Part shown: positions 39,801-62,916 of the stretch, in pieces
Position numbering within the stretch: the first letter of the stretch is position 1
Layout of the letters: each line of letters begins with the position of its first letter
Assembly (NCBI GenBank): GCA_039621445.1
Contig: CP154954.1
Location: forward strand, 24,688,954-24,752,953
DNA from: Euglena gracilis
Lineage: Eukaryota; Euglenida; Euglenophyceae; Euglenales
Reading direction: 5' to 3'
DNA length: 64,000 bases
Position numbers and translations under genes: made by a program
Notes under the pieces: model-generated
What the model saw: only the letters and a program-made list of their open reading frames with translations
Databases searched by the model: none
What the model was told of the DNA's origin: nothing

Positions 39801-40476
39801 ATTGATAATACAGTATCAGTGATCCCCATCTCCCCATCACGACATGGGGGATATCCTACAAAGCACAACACGATACATGGGTTGACACAAGGAAAAGCAT
39901 CCTGGGATCATGCCCTCAAGCCGGGTGCTCTCCGACTTGGGCCGGCGGAGCGTGGGAGAAGTGACGGTGGAGGCCTCCTGGGTGATGGGGTTGAACACCC
40001 GCGTGGTGCGGCTGACCACTGCCGGCGCCGCCCCCGCGCTTTCAAACCAACGCGGCAATTCAGCCCAGCCGTGTGCATTGCCCCAACCCGGGGGGGCAAT
40101 GCTCATGTGCCCACATCGCACGCGATTTCCGAGTGACTCGAAACATGAAAATCAAACTTGAAACACACACAAGAAGAAGGAGCGATTTGGAAGACCAAAA
40201 GGGGAGGGCTGGCGAAAGTTTCATGCAAAAAATGCAATCTTATGACTTTTTTTACTATTTTGTGTGGAAGAAGTTTTTGGCAGAAATGACCCAGAAGTTG
40301 GCAATGATTGAAAGATGCGTTCGGGACAAACTAACCTTAACACTGTTGTGTGAGCACAAAATCATTTCGACGAGGGCAAACAGGGGAGTGGCGGGTGGGA
40401 GAGACGGGGGGAGGGACTCCTCGCTGGGGAATGGGAGGGCGTCCGGGTACCGCACGCGCGGGCACCGAAGGGCCAT
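36804..40476 (-). CDS. Ser/Pro-rich protein of unknown function
   Basis: Four minus-strand exons with very strong G/C third positions: 40476-40372 (M-A-L-R-C-P-R-V-R-Y..), 40055-39908 (FESAGAAPAVV.., RRPKSESTRLEGM), 38179-37910 (SIPSMGLPPLLSEDSGRLGS then Ala/Ser/Pro-rich, ERMAQFATGLRVASP), 36985-36804 (PFTSESSLIPADQ.. to TGA). This is about 234 aa. The last two introns are nonconventional, with paired tips (CAGGAC/GTCCTG at 37910-36986), and both joins are in frame. The first intron mixes a GT donor with a CTG-type right end, so exon 1 is less certain. There is no signal peptide, membrane segment or known domain; the composition suggests an intrinsically disordered, possibly phosphorylated protein. 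I do not recognise a family. Confidence 0.6.
36986..37909 (-). other. nonconventional intron
   Basis: On the minus strand it starts CAC-CAGGACCGCC and ends GGCAGTCCTG-GCTCC, with six paired tip bases CAGGAC/GTCCTG. The join completes an Arg codon (SR|R|PFTSESS) and preserves the G/C3-rich frame. Confidence 0.7.
38180..39907 (-). other. nonconventional intron
   Basis: On the minus strand it starts TCC-CAGGATGC and ends TTGCCCTG-GCGGG. The join completes an Arg codon (LEGM|R|SAPATSS). The tip pairing is short (four bases), so the call rests on frame and third-position bias. Confidence 0.55.
39719..39800. repeat. (TA)n-rich microsatellite
   Basis: TATA and TATATGTG words followed by TGATATATATTATATATTG repeats, in the 38180-39907 intron. 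Confidence 0.9.
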
Positions 40477-42334
40477 CACCCGCCCAAGGGCGAAGGGCGA
40501 TGGCCAGCAAGAGACATGCAACGGGCTGCAGGAAAAGGGAAGGGGTGGTGGTGCATGCCACAAGCGTTATTGGCTTTGGGGGTTAGGTTTGTCCAGGAAT
40601 CCAGCCAATGCTTTGGAGGTGAAAGAATGATCGGCTCACTAAAACGAAACCCCATCAGGAAATTAAAGCCAGAACTGACTGCAGTTTGTGCATGTGGAGC
40701 AAATTCAGCACCCCAGAAGAGAGATAACACACCAACACACCGGCATTCTCTCAGAAGCAATCATTTCACAAATCAGTGAAATGAAATCCAGACGAGCTTG
40801 GGAAAGGTCAAGGGGCCAAATGGCGGCAAGGCATCCACCACTTTGCGGACCCCCCCCCCCCCGAGCCCCAGGGCCGAACCTGCCCCCCTCTACCCCTTCC
40901 CCTTCCCCAAGGTGATCTACCAGCAGTTACCGGAGGACCCCGCTACCTTTCCAGGCATGGAGCCCCACCGCCCTGCAGACGACACCCTTTTCAGAGAAAG
41001 GCATACACCGGTGTCTTGGTGAGCGCTTCCGCATCATGATTTCATCTTTTAAAGGATTGAAGGTTCAGAACGAGGGGGTTTCAGAGTTTGACGGCGAGGA
41101 CAACTCAGGTATCATGTTGCCCAACAGGAGGGATCTGTGGTCGCGGAAAAGGCTATGACCCGCAACAGTGGTCTCGATCAGGCGCCCTTTTTCTTAAAGA
41201 GAAGGAGGCTTGCAATTGTAATTGTAAATGTGGAAGACCAGATTGCAAACGATCGACAAACAAAGACGATTGCAAGGATATGAGAATGATATAAGGAGGG
41301 GGATCTCTCCTTGACTGCTGGAGGGGGGGGGTACCACCCCCTCACCTGTTAAGGGGGTCTCGGTCGGACCCCCAAGGGGTACTGGACCCCACAAAGAGGG
41401 CAAAATTTTTCCGGTACTTCACGGGAAAGAAAAACTTTTGGCAATTCTGACAAACTTTTTCTTGAAAAGTGTCCGAAATGGCACCGTGGGTCCATTTTGG
41501 CGGGCAAGGTCCAGTGCAAGACCATTTTCGCCGCGCCACTGTTCAGGTTGGGGGGGTGTTTTTTCTGGCTCTAAAACACATCCAAACGTTTTGACATACT
41601 TTTGATGCTGGAGTTTCCCTGGACGAGGCTGACCCTGCAAGTTGTACCCCTGCGCGACTGTCTCAAAACCTGAAGGGGTTACCTTCCCCCATTGCCCAAT
41701 GAACAGGGGGGTCCGGACCGTCCAGTTTGTCACTTTTACAGCAATACAAATGCCCTCACAACCTATGCCCAATGAACGTCGCAAACCGTGCACGCCGAGC
41801 AGGGAATTTCTTAAGGACCCCCCGGGGGGGGGTCCAGCCTCCGGCTGGCAAAAAGGCTGCTGGCTGGATTTGAGCTGCTGGCTGGACCCCCCCCCCCGGG
41901 GGGGGGGGGGGGGGGGGGGGGGGGGTCTGGGGCTGGAGCGGGCTGGGCTGGGCTGGGTCGAGGAAAAACAAAATTTTCTAACACATTTTGGCCATTTTCG
42001 ACATTTTGATGGGTGGAGCTAGATCAAGGCTGGGGGGCTGTGATGGAGGGGCTGTGATGAGGGGGAAAAATGCAGGGATAAGTGAGCTGGACAGCCCAGT
42101 TGGCTGGCCGGCCTGCGGCCGGCTGGGCCGGCCTTCGGCCGGCTGGCCCGGCCTCCGGCCGGGCTGGACCCGACTTTATTTCACTCGACCCCCGGGGGGG
42201 GGGGCTCCCAGCCCGAATTTGGGCTGCTGGCTGGATTTGAGCTGCTGGCTGGCTGGACCCCCCCCCCGGGGGGTAGGGTACCCTCCGGCTTAAGAAATTC
42301 CCTGTCGCCGAGACGAAGTGCAGCGCAGCCGCCC
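40477..42334. other. spacer between the Ser/Pro-rich gene and the Maf gene
   Basis: Upstream of the Ser/Pro-rich gene and downstream of Maf. It contains open frames on both strands without third-position bias, and one intact CAG..CTG element at 41800-42304. Nothing else supported. Confidence 0.5.
41800..42304. mobile_element. CAG..CTG inverted-repeat miniature element, family 3, TSD 7 of 8
   Basis: A 505-bp element with tips CAGGGAATTTCTTAAG and CTTAAGAAATTCCCTG (16 bp, perfect), flanked by ACGCCGAG and TCGCCGAG. The interior has GGTCCAGCC/GGCTGGACC arms, a long C/G-run palindrome (41887-41925) and GGCCGGC repeats. It ends 30 bp from the Maf stop codon, so it may lie in the Maf 3' untranslated region, where the same rule would let it be spliced out. 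Confidence 0.85.
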
Positions 42335-45782
<3,448 letters not shown>

Positions 45783-47364
45783 CTGACCGACTGGGCCGCT
45801 TCACGTGGCGAGGGGCCCCGCTCGGCATACACACGTTCAACTGTCTGGAGTGGCTGCCTCCCCCCTGGCCCTTCTTTTCCCATCCTAATGGTGTGCCCCA
45901 GAGGCAGCCAATCATAGGAAATGGCCTCTTTGCACCGAGACCGGAGGTGGCAGTGAAAGGGGGGCGAGGCGGAGCCGAACTCTGGGGCGGGGGGAGGGGC
46001 AGTATGGCACCCCGTAAACCACCATCAACCATCTCCAGCAGAAAGTGGCATCCGCCTGAGGGGGAAACCCAGGCGTGCGAGAGACCGGAGGGGCGGGGGA
46101 CACACCGGACGCAGGGCCCGGCAGGCCCGCCGGCTCCATCTCAGGCGCCCGGGGGCAAAGGCATATGGCGAGTGGGCTGTGAGCCGCGGATAAATGTTTG
46201 TCCCGCACTTCCGGCGGCGTTCCACTCTCATTAAAACTGATCCCCCAGTGCAGTGCCTGCCTGCCTCCACCTCCCCACGACTGAAGGACTCCTTCTGGCA
46301 TTCAGGAGAAGGAGAGTGCTGGAGTCGTAGGTGAGCGGGCAGAGAGGTGCGTTGAAGCATAAACATCATACGCCTTTCGAGGTCAGTGCTGCTGGTCACG
46401 AAACAAGAACCAATGCTGCCAAGACATTATTTTTCCGTGTAGGCTGATGCGTACCCTCCCAGCTTCAGTGCCAAAAGTCATTTGGGCCACAAATGACCGT
46501 AAACAGAACCCTGAGCTCACCACCCACCCCACGTGCCCATGAAAGGAGATGGGTGGATGGATGACCCCTGCCAAACTTTTTTTAAAAAAAACTAAAAAAA
46601 ACTATAAACATGCCATTCTTTCTGTCCTTTGTGAATGAGCAACTGACAGCACCATGTTGCAACCGAAGAATACCATCTTTTAAAAAACTTCGACACTTCG
46701 AATATCAATATTAAAAAAACTGAATTTGTGTGCCATTTTCCTGGGCATTCCCCTTCTGATATCTGGCAATTTATTCAAAATCAACAGCATTGTGACTTGC
46801 CCGAATCCAGGGGATATGCGGGCCCAAATACTTGCTCTGGATCAAGGTTACTGGGAGAAGGGACCTTGGGGGCCATACCAAAACTTTTGAAGGGTAGAAT
46901 AACCTCGGAGTCGTCATTCTCACTAGCGCTTCCGAGGAAGGAAGGGGAGGAAGCTTGCACCTGTAGCCTAACCGCAGTTGCAGAGGGCAAAAGAGCCGAG
47001 CATGAGCCGAGGGAAGGTTGCATGGGAGGGACCAGCCAGACTGGCTCCCTTGCCCCAGACGGGCCCCCACCAGTCCCTGCTGCCCCGGGAGGGGACGGCG
47101 GTCGGGTCGTCTCGAATGAGGGGTTTGGTGGCGCCACACCGTGCACCACACCCCGTACTGCGGTGGCACAGCGCTGGGGGTGGGACAGGAAGCCACCAGA
47201 CAGAAATATATGTCAAAATGCAGCTGTACAGCCAAACGACGTTGTGAGGAAAGTTTGGGACAGGAATGCCCGTCTCTGATTTAGGCCTCAATGCTCACAC
47301 TGCATGTCAATTGATGACTTCACGGGCCTTCCGGGTCGAAGGTCCAAAGCTGCCCCGGCTGTGC
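45783..47364. other. spacer between PEBP and Maf genes
   Basis: It should hold the 5' end of Maf, but I could not place an ATG exon. Competing open frames exist on both strands (207 codons minus at 45409-46032, 183 codons plus at 46728-47279) without the codon bias of real exons. Confidence 0.45.
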
Positions 47365-50300
47365 TTAGGCTGCGGTCAAAAAGAAGTTGGCCGCGACAGG
47401 CTTCAGGGAGGGGTTGGCCTTCAGAAACTCGGGGAAATTCCAGCGGGCTCGGTCGTTCTTCACGTGCTTGACCGGGGCGGTCTGCTGGAATACCAACGCA
47501 GGGCCAACGTGAGGGGTGGCCCGCCCGCCAACACGGGTCGACCCAACTCCACCGCAACGGGGTGACCGGAAAATGAAGGGCAAAAAAAGAAAAATGAATA
47601 AAATATAAATATATAAAAAAATTATGGAATGAAAAAAATATAAATATACAGAATGAATGGCAATACCTGCCGCTTCAAGAGGTCCATTTTGAATGTCTGT
47701 CCCATGCATTTTACCGACCAACATTTCACCTCTCCCGGGGCTATTGTTGCCCCTCATCTCTGCGCCAGTCCTTTTTAACCCCCAACTTATGCAGTGGACG
47801 AGGATCAGGACCGCCAAAAAAACTCGTCCCAAAATGGTGTCTCGAACATACAATTGCTTACCGACCCCCGGGGGGGGGAGGGGGGGGGTCACTCCACTTT
47901 TTTAAAAACCAGTCAGTCACTCATTTTCAAAAAACCAGCCAGTCACTACCCCCCCCCCCGGGGGGGGGGGTCGGCCACTCAGAAAAACGGCCACTTTCCA
48001 GTCACTTTAGGCCATTTTAGGCCCAAAAAAATTTTCCGGCGCCTTCGGCGCCGGGGTCACTCAAGCCACTTTTGCCCACTCCTGGCCGACCCCCCCGGGG
48101 GGGGGGAGGGGTCCGGGCCAAAAACCAGTCAGTCACTTTGAAAAAACCAGTCACCCCCCCCGGGGGGGGGGTGGGACAGTGCTTAAGCAATTGTCTGGTC
48201 TCGAATTGACTTTCAATGCTCACACAGTTCAATTTCAATACACACATAAACGTATGGCGGATGACGTTCTGATGGGCCCCGCGGGTAGGACAAAGATGTA
48301 GCGGTGATTGCCAGACGGTGGGGCTGGGCCCATGTGACCTACAGCCACGCAGCTGCTGGCGATGGAACCGATGGCCGCGGTCAACCTCGGCCGGGGGCCC
48401 AAACGTCCCCCCTCCGGCTCAGCAAGATGGGGGGTTGGGGGGGGGGACCTGTCAAAACTCAAAGCACCCCAAATCACCTCCAGACACTTGGAATTGTTTA
48501 TTGTTGTGGTTGTCAGGGTTTGTGGGGTTTTGTCAGGATTTGTTGGCATTTCTCAAGACCAGCACTATTGCTGAGGACCCCGGGGGAGACCAAAAACGTC
48601 ACTACACCCTTCGGGGTCCTGTGGTCCCCCCAACTGGAGAAAAAAAGCTTTTGGCACTGTGTCGAGGTGGGAATGAGGTTCAAAACATTTTTTTGATCTT
48701 GCTCCAGAAAATCCCAAGAAATGCCAAAAAACAAGCATTTTGGCAGGTTTTTGGAAGTCAAAAAATCCCTCCAAAGATGGACAAGCAGCAGTCAAGCCCC
48801 CCCCCCCCCTGGGTGGGGTAGTGCAAACCCTTAAATGGAGGTGTGCATGGCGTTTGCTGGGATTTGTCGGGGTTTGTCGGGATTTGCTATGCATTATTCA
48901 TCGGCATTTGTTGGGATTTGCCGCTGGAGGTGCTTACGATTCCCCATCACGCTGCGCCAGCCGCGGCGTGCCCACCGCCTCCGACCCGCTGGCGGCACTG
49001 CCCACCGCGTCGGTCACCAGCCAGTGCAGCCAGGGGCCCATCCGGCCTGGCCCGCTGCCGTCCCCCTCCGGTGCCGGCGCGTCGAATGCGCCGGGGGACC
49101 CGCCGGGCTGAGCCGCCAGCAATGGGCCCTTCAGGTCGAGCTGTCCCCAGCCGGTCAAAAAATGAGAAAAATTGGAAAATCACGAAAAATGCGCCAAAAA
49201 GAAAAAACTTGCTGAATAAAAGCGAAGAAAAATGTGCCAAAAATGCGAAAATATGCGCACTTTTGGAAAAATGGAAAAAAATGTGCCAAAATTTGAAAAA
49301 AAAAATGCGAAACACATTTCCCTCTCTGCTTTAAAGCAGCATTTGACAGAAAAGCGTCATTTGCTGCGTAAAAGAAATGTCCCTGTGCCTGTTTTAAAAA
49401 AAATATTTTGCTGAGTCTACGAGTCTAAATGACCTAAAAAATATCACCAAGGTCATGATCAAATCTTTCAGATTGTATTCTGAAAAATGTCCAACCCGTG
49501 ACTTTTGCACTGAGGATATAAAACTGTGCCGAGGGAAAGGGAATCACGCCCTGTGGCGTGCCTGTACACGTGCTGGAAACGGAGTTGGGCGGACCGCCGA
49601 CCACAAAGAACCTCCAGCAAATCTGCCTCGCAGATGGACAGGGGAGGGCCCGCCGGCGGCTGGGGTCGACGTACACGACGGTGCACGGGCCCAGGGAGGG
49701 GTCCCACGTGGCCTCCGGGGTCTCCTGGAGGAAGCGGTCGACAGTCTTCCGGAACTGGGTACCCAGGGCCAGCCGCCTCCTCTGGTCCTCTGGCCCTCTG
49801 GTCCCCTTCCCCAAATAATCGGGTAGGGCCCAAATAATCGGCAGGGGGCCGGCAAACAGATGGTTCCAGTCACCGGGAGCAGCGCCAGGTTTTTGGAGGG
49901 GGGGGTCAGGCACGGGCACTGGGATGCGCTTCCCAATGATGCGGCTTTAGCTGCTTCAGAGATATCAAGGCAGGTCCTTTTTGCCGTCCTTATTTCAGAA
50001 ATAATAATTTTCTGGATTTGCATTGCAGAGTTTCCTGTGTTTAACCTGCCTTAATCTTTTCGTTATTTTCGCCTTCGCTTTTTCCCCCAAAAAGAAATCA
50101 GTTCCGCTTGTCTGTTATCCTTGTGGAGATTACTCCACCATAATTGCACATGCTTTTAAAAAAAATTAATATTGTATGTCATGTTACGCTATGTTACGTT
50201 ATATTATGTTATGTGCGTTATGTTATTGATATTACGACGAGCATGAAGATCCAGCCACTCTGAGCAAAAAATGGCTCAAATTCAATGCATTTTGGCCAAA

Positions 50301-50814
50301 TCTTTTTAAAACAAATTTCTGGCCAGTTTCGATCGTTTCTGGGGGGTTCGGAAAACAAATCTAACTCCAACAAAATCAGGCACTTTCAGCAATGCCGTCC
50401 CTGATCTCAAAGGAGGAGCAGTCACAATATCCCGTCGACAATATCCCCCCATACAAAAAACAGGTATGCAACAAAACAAAACACAACATGCAAAAGGTGG
50501 AAAAAAAGTTGCAAAAAACCCACATAAAACACCTTATGAGACAACCATGGAGACTCCAGAAGACTCCATGAAGAGTCACAATGAGCCACCCTAGAAATTT
50601 TGAGGTGGAAAGCCAACCAACCATTTGGACCGCCCAGATCAATCGAAAGTTTGAGGGAAGTGTTTCCACAAACCTCAGAGTTTGAATCACATTTCCCCTT
50701 TTCTAAAACGGGGAGGGCACTGCCCGGAGCAATGGAAGTCTTGCCGAAGGTCAAGGCCAGCGTCGGCAGTCCCTTCGGGATCCCAAGTGCAGCCAAGTAC
50801 GTCTCAGCGTGCAT
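47365..50814 (-). CDS. phosphatidylethanolamine-binding (PEBP/FT/RKIP) family protein
   Basis: A complete 186-aa protein in five minus-strand exons: 50814-50674 (ATG at 50814), 49754-49666, 49111-48958, 48336-48286, 47490-47365 (TAA). The length equals the family norm. Landmarks: LTFGKTSIAPGSALP, EATWDPSLGPCTVVYVD, FDAPAPEGDG, GPWLHWLVTDAVG (compare HWLVTDI in plant FT), MGPAPPSGNHRYIFVLFQQ, RARWNFPEFLKANPSLKPVAANFFL. PEBPs bind anionic phospholipid or phosphoprotein ligands and act as cytosolic kinase or developmental regulators; the role here is unknown. The usual D-P-D-x-P ligand loop reads VDQPGGSPGAFDAPAP, i.e. with an insertion, which may be real or a slightly wrong junction. The first intron is GT..AG, two are CAG/CTG nonconventional, and the last is a variant. 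No signal peptide. Confidence 0.88.
47491..48285 (-). other. variant nonconventional intron with a nested element
   Basis: Boundaries chosen by homology (IFVL|FQQTAPV). The intron starts CCC-GCGGGGCC and ends GGCCCTGC-GTTGGTA, so the ends pair with the same layout but CAG is replaced by GCG. It contains the intact 47847-48197 element. Confidence 0.6.
47847..48197. mobile_element. CAG..CTG-type inverted-repeat miniature element, family 4, perfect 8-bp TSD
   Basis: A 351-bp element with left tip CATACAATTGCTTA and right tip TTAAGCAATTGTCTG; one tip base has changed from CAG to CAT. It is flanked by the identical 8 bp GTCTCGAA (47839-47846 and 48198-48205). The interior has three C-run/G-run hairpins and CCAGTCAGTCACT repeats. 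It is nested in the last PEBP intron. Confidence 0.87.
48337..48957 (-). other. nonconventional intron
   Basis: Minus-strand start GCG-CAGCGTG and end GTGGCTG-TAGGT. The phase-0 join VGTPRL|HMGPAPPSGNHRY is exactly the PEBP motif. The pairing is short (CAGC/GCTG). Confidence 0.8.
49112..49665 (-). other. nonconventional intron
   Basis: Minus-strand start CCC-CAGCCGCC and end CATTGCTG-GCGGC. The join completes Asp in VVYV|D|QPGGSPG. It is in frame but leaves an unusual insertion before DAP, so the boundary is less certain than the others. Confidence 0.6.
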
Positions 50815-50820
50815 ATTGGT

Positions 50821-50846
50821 CTGGAGAGAGGGGGTGAAATTGAGGC
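50821..50846 (-). promoter_or_regulatory. probable spliced-leader acceptor of the PEBP gene
   Basis: On the minus strand TTTCACCCCCTCTCTCCAG is followed after only 6 nt (ACCAAT) by the ATG that starts the PEBP frame. Such a minimal leader strongly suggests 5' end formation by trans-splicing. An upstream noncoding exon cannot be excluded. Confidence 0.55.
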
Positions 50847-51284
50847 ATTTGCAGGTTAATCCAGACCTTCGGCAGCTGGTTGTGTTCATGCCATTCTTAA
50901 AAGCAATACAAGTTTAAACTCATTAATTTTTTAGGCGAGATTTGAGGTCATTATGAGCTTCTTTGAGTCGATTCAGAAATGCCATTCATGATCTTTGTCC
51001 ATTTCACATTCGACACAACTGCGAGCAACTCGGTTCAAAAATCCGAAATCTTTTTGGAAAAGAGGTTGCAGCATTGACGTGCCCATCCTCGGCCCCTCAG
51101 CCCCTGCCATGGCATTAGGGAATTGGCGACCCGATCCATTTTCCTGTTTTGTGATCATTGCAAACTCAATCAAGCTTTCGGTCCAGAAATCAGACCCAAA
51201 AAAGTTCGCAGCGTGAGCGGTTGAGAAACATCTTTGCTGCACACCTTGAAGTCTGGGAGATATATATATATATATATATTGCTT

Positions 51285-51338
<54 letters not shown>

Positions 51339-52637
51339 ATCAGCCTGTATATTATACATACAAACTTTATTTTCTGAGAACTCTGTGTGTGCATGACTGT
51401 GGCATATTTCTTTGTTCAAAGTCCATCCCCAGAGATATTTTTAAAATTAACTCCCCCATTTAAAGCGAAATGCCCAAATGGTGTGCAATGGTATCCAAAT
51501 AAATGTAACACCCCCGAGTGTCCGAAAGTGAAATGTGCGAAAAAAAAGCCTTTTTACATTGAACCGAATTCGGGCAATGCCCAAATAAATATTACACCCC
51601 GGAGGGTCCGAAACTTCGGTCCCATAATGTGCGCACCCGGTGAACTTACCTGGGGGGTTGCATGACCTGGGGCCGTCCCCAGGGCGAGCTGGGACAGGGG
51701 TTTTCTCAAGGACCCGGGGGGGGTGTCCCATCCCCCCCCCCCGCGGTGCCAGGGGGGAGTCCGTCCGGCCAGGTGGGACCTGCGGGTACCCAAAAAATGC
51801 CCCCTAAAAGCCCAAATCCAACCGGGTTGGCATTTTTCAGCCAAACCTTGGAGATGAAAAACCAAAAACCACCCGAAAATGCCATCTCTTGGCGATCTTT
51901 GACCCATTTTTTTTTGACCCGCTCAAAAACTTCAAAAACTTCAGGCGCTTTGTGCTGCGTTTTTTCGGTCCATCCCGGCTTCGCCAGGTTGGCTCTGGGA
52001 GGTGCTGGCTGGAAAAAAGGTGTTGGCTGGCTGGAACCCCGGGGGGGGGGGTCCCCTCCGGCTTAAGAAATACACTGGCAGGGTATCACATGAGAGGGGG
52101 GGAGGGAGGGGGATTGTTCTCACCCCCCTCCTGGATGTCCAGAGCCCTGCCCCTGTACAAAACAAAAGCTCACTTAATTCCCCGGGGCGAAGTGGGTTGC
52201 CACCCCATTTAAGTGCGCGGTGCCCAAATGGTGCGCAGTCCCCAAATAAATGTCACACCCCAGAGGGCCTGAAAATGAAGTCCAAAAAAGTGCGCACCAT
52301 GCCGAAAGTCCACTTTTCAATGAAACGCCTTCGGGCAGTGCTTAAATAAGTGTCACTGACATTCTGAAACTACGGTCCAATGTGCGCACCCCATGCACTT
52401 CAATGGGGGGGGGTTAACTTTGGCACTGGAGATATGTGCCACCGTTCCCCCAAAAAAAAACCAGTGATCAGCAGCGTCTTTCTGATTCGGGCTGCAGGAC
52501 ACCGAAACCAACACAGGAAGAAGGCAACGAAATGCAGTGCACAGAGCCAGGACATCATTTCCGAAGTGCGACCACAGAGAAGGTTGCACTCGGCAGTTAC
52601 GAGGCTGAGAGCGGATGGCGGAGGTTGGGGAATTCAG
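50847..52637. other. spacer upstream of PEBP and downstream of the hydrolase gene
   Basis: Contains a (TA)n array (51261-51327), A/T-rich sequence, repeated GTCC(C)AATAATGTGCGCACC-like paragraphs between 51470 and 52400 (three related copies, two ending in AATAAATGTAACACCCC-type text), and a damaged CAG..CTG element at 51695-52077 (tips CAGGGGTTTTCTCAAGG and CTTAAGAAATACACTG, no clean TSD). No exon supported. Confidence 0.5.
51261..51327. repeat. (TA)n microsatellite
   Basis: Two perfect TA runs separated by TTGCTTTGA; produces spurious Ile/Tyr frames. Confidence 0.95.

Positions 52638-62916
<10,279 letters not shown>

Noticed and set aside
46728-47279. 183-codon plus frame between PEBP and Maf
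   Set aside because: No third-position bias, no motif, and it lies antisense in the spacer between two minus-strand genes.
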